This document shows positions 44,920 through 55,072 of a stretch of DNA of 64,000 nt, piece after piece; position 1 is the first letter of the stretch, and each line of letters begins with the position of its first letter. Both the position numbers and the translations under genes were made by a program. Origin of the DNA: Streptomyces hiroshimensis (GTDB taxonomy: Bacteria; Actinomycetota; Actinomycetes; Streptomycetales; Streptomycetaceae); contig NZ_BMUT01000003.1 in NCBI RefSeq assembly GCF_014650335.1, positions 476,549 to 540,548 of the forward strand, written 5' to 3'. The notes beneath the pieces were generated by a model. It did no database searches, was not told the origin of the DNA, and saw only the letters and a program-made list of their open reading frames with translations.

Positions 44920-45336
44920 TCAGGCCGACCGGTTCCCACTGTCTCGCCCTGGCAGGCGGCGGTTCTCTTCGACCAACCAGCCGACTGCTCCACCTTGGAT
45001 GGCCCGGATCATGTCCAGGTTGTAAGCGTAAATCTGCCTCCGAGCGCGGTCAGCAGCGCGTCGTTGATCCGCTCGCGGCTTGCCGTACCGGTGCCGCTGT
45101 TGAACCGCCTCCACATGGCCTCCACGGCCTCGCCCAGTTCCACGAAGGCCGCCCCGGTAGAGGCGTTTGTCCAGCAGCCTGCTGACCTCCTCGAATACCA
45201 GCACAGCCCGCTCCCGGTCCTGCGTCTGGACACGATGCTGATGCGCCCAAGCGCGACGTTGGAAGAAGGAGCCCAGCAGTCCGCCCAGCACCGTGGTGAG
45301 CAGGAACCCGGCCACCACCGGAATCAGCTCTTTCAC
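44920..45336 (-). pseudogene. Membrane-anchored hypothetical protein with paired frameshifts
   Basis: The start MKELIPVVAGFLLTTVLGG is a clear membrane anchor, followed by a charged helix to SRLLDKRLYRG. Then the protein-like sequence switches frame (GAAFVELGEAVEAMWRRFN and SRERINDALLTALGG, about 45150-45035) and returns to the first frame at RQIYAYNLDMIRAIQ. Two compensating indels are implied. It would be about 130 residues if repaired. Upstream neighbour, on the same strand, of nothing in particular; function unknown. Confidence 0.55.
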
Positions 45337-45448
45337 AAGATCCGTCCCACCTGTTGATCCGACTGTTGCCTATTTCCGGCGTATTCCGGTTGGCTCCTCA
45401 GACGCGCGGTGATGTGCAAGGGTGCCGCCACACCGTGGGCGCGGCGGG

Positions 45449-48205
45449 TCAGGACAATCCCAGCATGCGAACAAGTAGGTCACCAGCTGTATTGAACGGA
45501 CCCAGCATCTGAGGAATGGAGAGAGACACGACTAGGCTGAGGGCTGGCAAAAGCCTGGGCATGCAGCTAATCTCCATATTCGAGGGATGCCCAGTCTGCA
45601 TGAGGCTTCCTTGGGTTTTGGTACGCGGCTTGATCTTTATGAACCCCGTGGCGATCAGTCCGGCGACGCAGTAGAGGATCAGCAGCCATACCGACGTGTT
45701 GGCCTGGCGCGCATGAAAGAAACCGCACCAAACCACGGCGACCCAAGCGGTTTGGAGCAGCGTTATTCCACGCCAACGTGACGTCCATCGCCCCTGTCGC
45801 TGAACTGATGCATTTACCGTCGGACCGAGGTGTGCTGAGAGTTGACGTCGGATTTTCGCGTTCTTCCTGCCGCGCCGCAGCCTTTTGAGAATTCTGATGG
45901 CGGTGAAGTGGGCCGCCTCCAGGTGTCCACCCGGATGGGGGATCTGCTCGAGCAGGGTAAGCGCCTCGTTGATGCTTGCAGCAGCCTGACTCAGGTTCTT
46001 GCGCGAGCGGTACAGGGCCTCCGCGTATGCATTGAGCGCGCCGACGAAGCCTAGGGAGGGAATTTCGCCATGGCTGTTCTGCGCTACCCGGCGGCTTATC
46101 TCCACCGCGCTCCGGCTGACGACGATGGCCTCATCAAGTTTCCGTGCTGCCAGCAAGGTCCAGCTCAGGTTGCTCAGCGCCGAAGCTTCTTCGTATTCCT
46201 GGTGCCGTTCGCGCCATGCTGCGGCAGTCGTACGGAAGCAGGTGATCGCTTCGTTAAACCGTCGGAGTTTCCCTAGGGCTATGCCTCGGGTCATCAAAAC
46301 CTTGGCAGAGCCGTCTTCGTCTCCGAGTCGGCGGTATATACTGTCGGCACGATCCAGTGCATTGAGCACCTCGTCAGGCACATTTGCGAACATTAATGAC
46401 AGGGCGAGGTTGCTCCAGGCTGCTGCTTCACCGCGTTCGTCTTGCAGTGACTGGAAAACTTTCAGCGCTTTCCTGTGATGGTCAAGGGCGCATGTTCTGC
46501 AGTTAATGGAATTTGCGAGATTGCCGAGATCGGTCAGGGTCAGGGCTTCAAGGTCGCGGTTGCGTGTGCGTCGGGATATTTCTAGAGCCCCGTTGAGTAC
46601 TTCTTCGGCTTCGCGCATCCGGCGGAGTCCACTGAGGGCTGTTCCACATGCTTCCAGGGCGACACCTTCGGCTGCCTCGTCACTGAGCTCTCGTGCGACC
46701 TGGACGGCGGTCTGGGAGATGATGAGCCATTCGTCGAGGTATCTGTAGGCGTTGAGGTAGCTGCCCATGGTGCGGGGAAGGTGGAGAATGATCCGTTTCT
46801 GTTCCGAGGGCATCGGGCCTGTGAAAGCAGCGATGACGTTGGGAAGTTCCACGTCGAGCCAGTCCGCAGCCTGACGCCGGGTGCTGAACCGCGGCGACCT
46901 GGCTGCGGCCGGATCGGGATCAAAGTGTGTACTGGCGGCTTCCGCATGAGCCGTGTAGTGCTCCAGTAGCCGGCGCTGGGTCCATTGGTAAGTGCGTGCG
47001 ACCCGTGGGTGGCCCCGAGCGTGGGCACGGGCCTGCTCTCCGGCGTAGGCGTGGATCAGGTCGTGCATGCGCCACCGGCCCTGGGCCTGGCCTCGCCCCA
47101 GGAGATGGGCCTGGGTCAGTTGAGTCAGCAGCCGCTTCACCGCCTCAGGGGGAGCGTCAGACAGGACTGCTGCAGTCTCGGTGGAAATGTCCACGCCCGG
47201 GTTGAGCCCTAGCAGCCGGAAGGTCTCGGCCAAGGCGGCGGGCAGGTGGCGGTAGGACAGATAGAAGGATGCGCGGATCGCGCGTTCCCCGTCGTCCAGA
47301 AGCTCCAGTCGAGAACGGATCTCCTCCAGCTCAGCGGCCAGCGCGGCCGCCTGTTGTCCCATGTCGGCGATGAGCCGAGCAGAGGCGATACGCAAGGCCA
47401 GCGGCAGATACCCGCACCGCATGGCCAGGGTCTGCGCCGCGTCTATGTCACTGGTGATGCGGGAGTCGGCAGGGTCAGTGATCCTCAGTGCTGCATCGAG
47501 AACGCGCACCGCCGCCTCGGGGGTCAGAACGTGCAACTCGATTAGTCGCGCCTCGAAGGTGGGCAGCCTGTCCCGCGAGGTGACGAGCAGTCGGTGCTGG
47601 CCGTGGGCAGGCAGCAATGGGCGCACTTGTTCTACATGGGAAGCGTTGTCCGCCACCACCAGCATTCCTCGACCGGCGGTAGCGAGGGCGCTTAGCCGCG
47701 AGAGATAGAGGCCCTGCCGTTCCTCCAAGGTCGGCGGGAACGGCTGGGCAACGCCCAGTTGACACAGGAGCCTCTCAAGGGCTTGAGAAGGCTCGACGGG
47801 GGATTCGTCGTAGCCGCGCAAGTCGACGAACAGCGTCCCGGCGAACCAGCCTCGGGTACGCGCGGCGTGAGCAGCTGCCAGAGCGAGAGAGGTCTTACCC
47901 ACGCCGGGTAGTCCGGCCACTGATACGGCCGCTCCCGCTCCCGCCGGAGCGGCCGAGCCGGAGGCCAGCGCCTCCAGCAGTTCAGCCAGGTCCTGGTCCC
48001 GGCCGGTGAAGCCCGCCGGCACAGGGGGCAGTGACGCCAGAGCGGTTGAGACTGGCGCGGGCAAACTGATGTCCACGTTGCCGGTGGTGTCCTGAACCAT
48101 TACCAGCGACCCGAACACGACCGAGGAGGTGACCACCTGCGAAGCCCGGGCGGTCCGTTTTCCGTGGCTCGGCCACCAGCGGCGCCAGGGCCCCTCAGCA
48201 GTCAC
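45449..48205 (-). CDS. STAND NTPase (NB-ARC) with TPR repeats and C-terminal membrane helices
   Basis: 918 residues. A short motif GSLVMVQDTTGNVDI (32-46) precedes FTGRD (66-70), the P-loop GLPGVGKTS (98-106), MLVVADNASHVEQV as Walker B and HRLLVTSRDRLP as sensor, then a winged helix (MRCGYLPLALRI, WRMHDLIHAYA). TPR repeats follow from about 480 to 740. Two or three hydrophobic helices near the C-terminus (TSVWLLILYCVAGLIATGF, LLPALSLVVSLSIP) suggest membrane attachment. No DNA-binding or SARP domain, so this is not an AfsR-type regulator. The N-terminal motif recurs in the overlapping upstream gene, suggesting homotypic signalling. Confidence 0.85.
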   Translation of the reverse strand: MTAEGPWRRWWPSHGKRTARASQVVTSSVVFGSLVMVQDTTGNVDISLPAPVSTALASLPPVPAGFTGRDQDLAELLEALASGSAAPAGAGAAVSVAGLPGVGKTSLALAAAHAARTRGWFAGTLFVDLRGYDESPVEPSQALERLLCQLGVAQPFPPTLEERQGLYLSRLSALATAGRGMLVVADNASHVEQVRPLLPAHGQHRLLVTSRDRLPTFEARLIELHVLTPEAAVRVLDAALRITDPADSRITSDIDAAQTLAMRCGYLPLALRIASARLIADMGQQAAALAAELEEIRSRLELLDDGERAIRASFYLSYRHLPAALAETFRLLGLNPGVDISTETAAVLSDAPPEAVKRLLTQLTQAHLLGRGQAQGRWRMHDLIHAYAGEQARAHARGHPRVARTYQWTQRRLLEHYTAHAEAASTHFDPDPAAARSPRFSTRRQAADWLDVELPNVIAAFTGPMPSEQKRIILHLPRTMGSYLNAYRYLDEWLIISQTAVQVARELSDEAAEGVALEACGTALSGLRRMREAEEVLNGALEISRRTRNRDLEALTLTDLGNLANSINCRTCALDHHRKALKVFQSLQDERGEAAAWSNLALSLMFANVPDEVLNALDRADSIYRRLGDEDGSAKVLMTRGIALGKLRRFNEAITCFRTTAAAWRERHQEYEEASALSNLSWTLLAARKLDEAIVVSRSAVEISRRVAQNSHGEIPSLGFVGALNAYAEALYRSRKNLSQAAASINEALTLLEQIPHPGGHLEAAHFTAIRILKRLRRGRKNAKIRRQLSAHLGPTVNASVQRQGRWTSRWRGITLLQTAWVAVVWCGFFHARQANTSVWLLILYCVAGLIATGFIKIKPRTKTQGSLMQTGHPSNMEISCMPRLLPALSLVVSLSIPQMLGPFNTAGDLLVRMLGLS

Positions 48206-48645
48206 GGGACCTCTTTAATATCTACATTCTCGCCCGTGTCCTGAACCATGCTGACGTCACCAGACGTGGTGACTTTACGCACGGTTTGTCCGCTGTTCGG
48301 CGCCGAGGGCGCTCCGGCAGGTGGTATCGGGACCGTCGGCGCGCCACCGGCCGGGCGACGGCTGCGAAGGCGGCGTGTGATGCTCACGTTTCCACCTGTT
48401 CCGGAAACCATGGAGAGGTTGCCATCGATGCCGCTGTCCTCCACGGATTGCTTGCTGTTCTCTTGACGGTTGCGTTGCAGACCAGCCAGAGCCACGCCCA
48501 GCCCGGCCAGGCCCACGAACAAGCTCAAGACACTGGCCCACTTGTCCGCGGCTTCCAACCCCGCCACCGCAAGATGCACTGCAAGGACCGCCGCAGCCAC
48601 ACCTGCGATAGTTCCGCCGATCCACATTTGCACGCGCCCGGCCAT
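48202..48645 (-). CDS. Two-span membrane protein with two copies of the STAND partner motif
   Basis: 147 residues from ATG 48645 (an upstream ATG at 48735 is possible). Helices at about 8-30 (IGGTIAGVAAAVLAVHLAV) and 37-56 (ASVLSLFVGLAGLGVALAG). The tail carries GNLSMVSGTGGNVSI (75-89) and GDVSMVQDTGENVDI (129-143), separated by a Pro-rich linker. The same motif starts the STAND protein whose ATG overlaps this gene's stop. Consensus: G-x-[LV]-x-M-V-x-x-T-x-x-N-V-x-I. This fits a receptor/effector pair joined by short self-assembling motifs; the membrane helices would be the effector or anchor. Confidence 0.75.
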   Translation of the reverse strand: MAGRVQMWIGGTIAGVAAAVLAVHLAVAGLEAADKWASVLSLFVGLAGLGVALAGLQRNRQENSKQSVEDSGIDGNLSMVSGTGGNVSITRRLRSRRPAGGAPTVPIPPAGAPSAPNSGQTVRKVTTSGDVSMVQDTGENVDIKEVP

Positions 48646-49114
48646 GGCCCAATCGTCCGCCCTTGGCCGAAACTGCGTGCCCTCCCATACGCAAACAGTC
48701 ACGCTTCTTTTACATGCGGACCGTCTCGCATCCATCTCCCGGAGAGCGCTCGGCGACTGCCCCCGGACGAAGCCTGCGAAAGGATCACTAGGAGCGGAAC
48801 GATCTTCAGGTCCCGGACAGAGCTGAGGAATTCCCCTCTCGTGAAGTCTTGCAACGGCTCGGCGAGACGCTGCGCGGCCGTGGCAGGCGTGGGGGGGGGG
48901 AGGGGCCTGCGGCTGGGGGTGACTGGGGGTGCGGAGGCGCGCTCAGCCTTAGATCCCTCTCTTCGCGGTGAGAGATCTGGCGTTCTGAGGGCGGTACGCC
49001 CTGGATCGCTAGTAGGTCTTGCTGTAGGTTGCCGGTCTCTGGCGGCAGGGTGGGACTGGGTCTTGACGGCCGGTCCGAGCGACTGCGTTTCGTTCGGACC
49101 GGCGTTCTCTCCTA
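48646..49114. other. Gene-free stretch with a poly-G run
   Basis: About 470 bp. It holds an uninterrupted G10 run near 48890-48899 within a G-rich segment, and a GGTCCGAGCGACTGCGTTTCG region with GTCCG/CGGAC inverted repeats at about 49072-49102 that may act as a terminator. No gene seen. Confidence 0.4.
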
Positions 49115-49342
49115 GTGCCGGCGGATGTGTGCCGGTCAGAGGTGGGTGACGCTTTCCCCGCCCCCGGTACCGACCCCGCCGACCGCACGTATGTGCACTA
49201 CGGGTTCACCGGTACCGGCATGTGGATCTCCCCCAAGCAGGGGACGTGGGCGGTCCTGCTGACGAATAAGCTCTGCTACACCCGTGACCGCCAGCCCCTA
49301 ACCGACATCCGCAACACCTTCCGGAGCCTGGTCTTCGGCTGA
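49115..49342 (+). pseudogene. C-terminal scrap of a serine hydrolase (class C beta-lactamase type)
   Basis: The segment VHYGFTGTGMWISPKQGTWA followed by VLLTNKL is the KTG-region and final strands of penicillin-binding-type serine hydrolases (here YGFTGT instead of HTGFTGT). Only about 60 residues remain; the catalytic SxxK and YxN parts are missing. Its 3' end overlaps the 3' end of the opposing Mrr-like gene. Confidence 0.6.
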
Positions 49343-50124
49343 CCAGGCCGCCGCAGCGGCACCGCCCGCCGGGCGGCGGCACGGACCGCTGCCCGGCGCG
49401 CACCCCGGGGCCGCCGGGGCCGGGACGGGGCGTTGCGCGGGCGCGGGGTCTTCTCGAGAACCTCCCATAGCAGGCGGCCGTCCGCGGCCCACTGGCCGAG
49501 CTTCTTCCGGTCGACGAGGTGGAGGCCATGGGTCTGACCCCAGGTGAGGGCGTTGGAGGAGAAACGGCCGTTGGTGACCACGACCGCGAAGTCCGCTTTG
49601 TGAACCGACCCGGCGGTTCCCTTGACCTGCTGCAGTACCGGTGTGCCGGTCGCCGCTCCGCGGAGCCCGTCCCGCCGGTGCTTGCACTGCAGTGCCCACA
49701 CCCGCCCGTCGGGGTCCACCCCACGGACGTCGCAGGCGTCATCATTGGCGCCGCCGAGCTGTTCGGCCCGAAAGCCGTCCCGGCGCATCAGGTCGCGTAT
49801 CGCGATCTCGAACTCTCGATGGTGCAGAGCATCGATGTCCGGCAACTGCAGGCGTAGCCCGGGGCCCCGAATCCTGTCCCATTCCTCACGGATGTCGTTG
49901 CGTTCCTTGCCCCAGCAGGCGAGAAGGAACAGGGCCGGGGACAAGGCGGTAGCGAGGACCCAGTGGCGGTCCGACAGCCACAGGCACGCCACGATGAAGG
50001 CCACAGCCGCAGCGGTCCCCACGATGGCGAGGGCGGTGACAGCGAGCGCCCTAAGAACCGGGACCCCGAACACCAGCGGCTGCGTGCGCTGGGCCAGGCG
50101 GCGCGTCGCCGTCGGCCGGTACAT
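49276..50124 (-). CDS. Membrane-anchored Mrr-like restriction endonuclease
   Basis: 282 residues from ATG 50124 (in-frame ATG at 50157 also possible). Two N-terminal hydrophobic helices (VPVLRALAVTALAIVGTAAA and WVLATALSPALFLLACWG) are followed by an Mrr-type PD-(D/E)xK domain: HHREFEIAIRDLMRRDGF, then DDACDVRG with the catalytic Asp, ALQCKHRR with the Q-x-K, and FAVVVTNGRFSSNA. Cleaves DNA, often methylated or foreign; the membrane anchor suggests action at entry. The Arg/Pro-rich C-terminal 55 residues look like read-through into the opposing hydrolase scrap. Confidence 0.8.
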   Translation of the reverse strand: MYRPTATRRLAQRTQPLVFGVPVLRALAVTALAIVGTAAAVAFIVACLWLSDRHWVLATALSPALFLLACWGKERNDIREEWDRIRGPGLRLQLPDIDALHHREFEIAIRDLMRRDGFRAEQLGGANDDACDVRGVDPDGRVWALQCKHRRDGLRGAATGTPVLQQVKGTAGSVHKADFAVVVTNGRFSSNALTWGQTHGLHLVDRKKLGQWAADGRLLWEVLEKTPRPRNAPSRPRRPRGARRAAVRAAARRAVPLRRPGQPKTRLRKVLRMSVRGWRSRV

Positions 50125-50403
50125 CACCACCGCCCACCACCCTGCCGAACCGGGCAAGATCGGAGCCGGCGGGCCCGGCCGGCGGTGGCACTTCGCCTCC
50201 TCTCCCGTACCCTGCGGCTCTTCCTCGCACTGCTGTCGACAACAACCACGTGCACCCCCAAGAGAGTTGACGGCACTGGCACCGGAGGAACCAGCACACC
50301 ACAGGCCTCTGACAACCTGCGGCCGTCACCGCAAAGTAGAAGGGGCGCCAGCGCTGCCGGGTTGCGTCAGCCCGCCCGGGCGGACGGTGTTGCGGGCGGG
50401 TGG

Positions 50404-50875
<472 letters not shown>

Positions 50876-51234
50876 TGAGGCGCGGGCGGTCTCAATGTCC
50901 AGGAAGTCGTGGATGCTGTCCCGGCTGCGGGATAATGGTGGAGTCGGGTATTGGAACTCCCCGCATGCCTCGGCCAAGGACGCAGCAAAGCGGGGCGCTG
51001 GTAGTCGAAGACGCCTCGACCAGCCTGGCGATGCTTGGGTACGGGCACAGAGTGACCTCGTGACCATGGTACTGGCCGTAACACGAACGAAGATTGAGCC
51101 GCGGAATCTGCAGGACGGACGCCAAGGGTTCAAGGAACTTGTCACGACGTGTTCGGCAGCCTTGAACCGTCTGGCGCGGCCGGTCGCGACGCTGCCCTGC
51201 CCATAAGGCTCGCCAGCTGGTCTAGGGTCGGCCC

Positions 51235-52281
51235 GTGTCACAGACCGACGATCAGAACGAGATACCAGGCTTCCTCTACCAGTGGGACCGCGACCAGGCG
51301 CTCACCCAGGACCGATGCTTCCTGTGCGGGGCCGACCTTGCCGGAGGCCGGACCGACGAGCATGTCTTCCCCCAGTGGCTGCTGCGGCGGTGCGACCTGT
51401 GGAACGAGAAGATCACACTGCTCAACGGCACCCTGATGCCGTACAAGCAGATGAAGATTCCCTGCTGCAGCACCTGCAACAACGAACACTTGTCCCGCAT
51501 CGAACAAGCCGTGGGCGACGCCTTCGCCGAGGGCCCCGAAGCGGTTGCGGCCCTGGACGCCACCACCCTGTTCCTGTGGATGGGCAAGATCTACTACGGC
51601 CTCATGTTCCGGGAACTGTCGCTCCTCGCTGACCGGCGCGACCCGCAGGGCGGCTCCATCGTTTCGCCCGAATTCCTGACCACCTTCCGCATGCACCACC
51701 TGCTGCTGCAGGCGGCCCGCGGCGCCGTACGCTGGCAAAAAGATCAGCATCCGGCCTCCGTGTTCGTTTTCCAGGCGCAGGAGCCCACCGACCCGCGCCA
51801 CTGCTTCGACTACGTGGACATCATCAACTTCCCGTTCTTCGCCATCAGAGTCGGAGCGACCGCCGTCGTCGCCGTGCTCCAGGACTGGGGTGCCCTTGCC
51901 CAGGCCGTGACTGTCCCGGCTTTCGAGGCGGCCCGACAACTCGTCCTCCACCCACAGCAGTTCCATGAGGTGGCTGCCCTGGCCGCCTATATGACCACCC
52001 TGTTCAACCGCGTCCCCAAGCACCTTCTGTATGCAGGTGAGAACCACGTCGATGTCATGACGCTGCCCCTCCAGGGCATGTCCACCAAGTTCGTCTTCGA
52101 TCCCTTCGACGTGGGTGACTACGCACAGGTTCTGTCCCATGTCACGGGTCAGCCCCTCGAGGAGCTGTACGACGGACGCAACATCGTCACCCTCCTGCGG
52201 GACGGGGACAACCAGCCGTGGGCCGTTCCATGGCCTGCCGACGAACGCCAGTACCCCGACATCCGGCTCATGCAGCGCTGA
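51235..52281 (+). CDS. HNH-like zinc-finger protein of unknown function
   Basis: 348 residues from GTG 51235. CFLCGADLAGGRTDEHVFPQ (about 27-46) followed by CCSTCNNEHLSRIE gives two Cys pairs round an EHVFPQWL core, the treble-clef arrangement of HNH-type nucleases, although the classical second His-Asn pattern is only partly visible. The remaining 250 residues are alpha/beta with hydrophobic stretches (FFAIRVGATAVVAVLQDW) and unassigned. It sits in a defence-type neighbourhood (Mrr-like, DUF3800-like, SLATT-like). Confidence 0.6.
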   Translation: MSQTDDQNEIPGFLYQWDRDQALTQDRCFLCGADLAGGRTDEHVFPQWLLRRCDLWNEKITLLNGTLMPYKQMKIPCCSTCNNEHLSRIEQAVGDAFAEGPEAVAALDATTLFLWMGKIYYGLMFRELSLLADRRDPQGGSIVSPEFLTTFRMHHLLLQAARGAVRWQKDQHPASVFVFQAQEPTDPRHCFDYVDIINFPFFAIRVGATAVVAVLQDWGALAQAVTVPAFEAARQLVLHPQQFHEVAALAAYMTTLFNRVPKHLLYAGENHVDVMTLPLQGMSTKFVFDPFDVGDYAQVLSHVTGQPLEELYDGRNIVTLLRDGDNQPWAVPWPADERQYPDIRLMQR

Positions 52282-52803
52282 CTTGCACAGCAATTCCCGC
52301 AGGCCGACAGGAGCAGCTCACGGCATGCGGCCTGCACCCGAGCCGCAAGGCCGCGGTCGGCGTCGGGAGCGTCGACGTCGTGCCGGCGATGCCGGCGCCG
52401 GCAAGGGAACGGATCTCGCCAGCGGCGCGGAGGTGGTCTGCCCGGCGGCGGAGCGAGGAGGGCACGGTGAGCCCTTCGGTGCTGCCCCGCCGGCTGGAGG
52501 ACCACATGGTGCGGATCAAGAACGATCATGAAGGGCGAAGTGGGTGCCCCGCACCCTCTGCCGGCGCCACGGAGCATCCGGGATGTCTCCTGCGCCCGGT
52601 CCAGTCCTCCCCGGACCGGTACACCGACGCTACAACTGCGCGGCGCACCCCTCGTCTGCGATACGCCCGTCATCCCTGCCCAGCTGCGAGAAAGAGACTT
52701 CACCGGCATGCTCGTCGTGCCTGCAGCGCAGCAGCAGGCACGGGAGTCGGGTGGAGCAGTCGGGCAGCTTGTCGGGGCGGCGTCGTGCGCCGAGGATGGC
52801 GGG
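52282..52803. other. Gene-free stretch
   Basis: About 520 bp between the HNH-like gene and the DUF3800-like gene. No frame on either strand has convincing start signals or protein-like content. Confidence 0.4.
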
Positions 52804-53965
52804 ATGATCGAACGTGACCATGCGCCGAACGCCGGGACGGGACTGCTCGGAGCGAACTTCAGTCGTCGCAGCCGTCTGGAACCGACCGACGACCGGGCCA
52901 GGGCCGGGCGGTGGATCGCCATCGACGAGTCCGGCTACCACGGCGATCAGCTGCACGGCGGCGACCGCTACATGATCCTGGGCTCGGTGGCCATTGATGA
53001 CGCCGATGCTGCCGCCATCGTGGACACCCTGCGTGTCAAGGCGGGGATCCAGAAGTCCGCGACAGAGCTGAAGTTCCAGAAGATGTTCGCCGGCCCGGCT
53101 GCGGGCCGGCGCCGTCACCTCCTGGGCGACCTGCTGGCACCCGGTGGTCCGCTCCATGACCGCGCCTCGGTATACGTGATCGACAAGCACTACTTCGTCG
53201 CGGCCAAACTTGTCGACCTCCTGCTGGAGGAGCGGTTCAACGCCATGGGCATCGACATCGTCATGAACGGCGTCGCCCGGCAGTTCGCCCTGGACCTGGC
53301 CACCGAAGGCCCCCGGGCGATGGGCAGCGACGGCTTCGACCGACTCATCGCCACCGCCGTGGGCTTCTTCTCCAAGAAGAACCGTACGGGCGACCATGTC
53401 ACCGTCGACGACCTCTTCACCGTCATCCAGCAGTGCCACGCCTACGCCCGCCGCCGTAAAGCCCCTGCAGGCGAACAAGGCGACACGGGTCCTGGAGATA
53501 CTGCGAGAACCCGCGCCGAAGCCGAAGCCTTCGCCTGTGAACGTCCGGCCGAGGCCCACCGATCCGCTCGTCACCGCCGTGCCGACAGTCATTCTCCACG
53601 CCTCGATCCGCTACGGCGGCAAGCTCCAGGTCCTTGCGGACGACCAACGGCTGCTGACCGACGACAAACTCGACGTCCTGGAACGCGGGGCGACAGCCGT
53701 GGGCCTGGTGCAAAGGTTGATCAAGCAGAGCCACCTTCAGAGCCTGGTCCGCGGCCGTTCGGTGGACCACCTCTCCCTCCAGCTTGCCGACCTGATGGCA
53801 GGCGCCGGCCGGGCGGTTGCGCGATGGCACGCCAGCCAGGACGACCCCGCCGGCCAGGACCTCCACCCCATGGTGGCGGCACTCGTGGACCCCGGCGGCC
53901 TGCTCATGGACGAGATGCCTGACGATTTCACGCGAGTCGACACCGTCCGCGCGCAACACCGCTGA
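52804..53965 (+). pseudogene. DUF3800-family protein split by a frameshift
   Basis: Frame 1 from ATG 52804 has the family's IAIDESGYHGD motif near residue 40, YMILGSVAIDD and the helical core up to HAYARRR at about 53460. There the protein-like sequence moves to another frame (KPLQANKATRVLEILRE onward), with VDHLSLQLADLMAGAGRAVA, the C-terminal acidic motif, to TGA 53965. One indel near 53445-53462 explains the split. The two active-site-like acidic motifs are therefore on separate peptides. DUF3800 proteins are putative nucleases common in defence loci. Confidence 0.7.
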
Positions 53966-54012
53966 CGCCGCCCGCCGCCGTAGCCCTCGAATCGAACAGG
54001 CGGCGCGAGGCG

Positions 54013-54735
54013 CTACGAGGGAATGTCCGGCTTGCTAAGGACAGGGTTCCAGGCGAACCACTCGAGGACGTCGGCGCCCAGCTCCCAGGGCGACTCCAGC
54101 AGAAGCTGGCCCGCCGTATTGATGTCCGCGGTGACGCGGTCGGGCGCCGGCCCGATGCGCTCCATCAAGTCGCCCCACTTGTGGAGGAACTCCTCATCCT
54201 CGCCGCGCAGCCGGCGCAGGGCCGCTTCCACGCAGGTCGGCCACTGCGGCATGCCATAGTGATCAATATGGGTGCCGATCTGAGGAGCTGCGGCGAAGAC
54301 GAGGAAGTCCTCCGGCTCCAGCATCTCCTCAAAGTACGCGAACTGGTCGATGCGCTTCTTCACGTGCTTCTGGATCTCTCCGAGGTAGCCCCAGCCGAAG
54401 TCCGTGAGCGTTCCGCCGCATCCGGGCCACTCGGTGTCGCGGTCCAGGATCAGACGCTCCAGCCCGTACAGACGGTACTGACGCGTCGATCCCAACACAT
54501 CGAATGCCTGCCGGGTGAGCCAGGTGTTGCGGGCGAACATCACCCCGTCAGGCATGTCTTTGCGTCGACTGGTCGGCCGAGCGGCATGCGCGTCCTCGAC
54601 CGGGCCATTACGCCACACAGACAGAACCAGTCCGTGAGCAGCAGCCCAGCGCAGACCGTCATCGACAGCGAAGACCCCCATCTCCCCAAGCTTCTGCCGC
54701 CCCCAGACCATGGCTTCCTCAAGCTCCGCCTTCAC
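54013..54735 (-). CDS. Hypothetical protein
   Basis: 240 residues, soluble, with many Trp and acidic residues; segments such as GLERLILDRDTEWPGCGGTL and WPTCVEAALRRLRGEDEEFL. No family recognised. Start at 54735 or 54711. Normal codon use, so probably real. Convergent with the DUF3800-like gene; neighbours suggest, but do not show, a defence role. Confidence 0.55.
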   Translation of the reverse strand: MKAELEEAMVWGRQKLGEMGVFAVDDGLRWAAAHGLVLSVWRNGPVEDAHAARPTSRRKDMPDGVMFARNTWLTRQAFDVLGSTRQYRLYGLERLILDRDTEWPGCGGTLTDFGWGYLGEIQKHVKKRIDQFAYFEEMLEPEDFLVFAAAPQIGTHIDHYGMPQWPTCVEAALRRLRGEDEEFLHKWGDLMERIGPAPDRVTADINTAGQLLLESPWELGADVLEWFAWNPVLSKPDIPS

Positions 54736-55072
54736 CGACCGCCCCTCCCCGCGTTCCTTGACCCACCGACGAGCCTCCTTCGGGCGGTCTCAGAATGCTG
54801 ACGCCTCGCGGGAGGATCGGCAGATCCTACGTTCTCCCACTGACAACGCGGCCAGCATCACGGCAGGGGCCGTTACGGCTGAGCCGACGGAAACGAAGCC
54901 ACGCAGGGTCCGAAGATCGCGTTGTGGCCAACTGATGCAACTCCACCCCCTGCGCAAGGCCGTGGCCCTATCGTGCCGATACGCCGACGAAGACGATCTG
55001 CCTGCGGGCTTGCCGCGCTGAAGATCGAGGCCGAGGCGGGACCGGGAAGAGTAAAACGGTAGGGGGAGATGG
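54736..55072. other. Intergenic region
   Basis: 337 bp between two divergent genes; must hold both promoters. No clear -10/-35 pairs. GGGGGAG before ATG 55073 is a good ribosome binding site. Confidence 0.4.

Noticed and set aside
45449..48205. AfsR/SARP-type antibiotic regulator
   Set aside because: NB-ARC and TPR parts are present but there is no N-terminal SARP DNA-binding domain; a short motif and C-terminal membrane helices are found instead.
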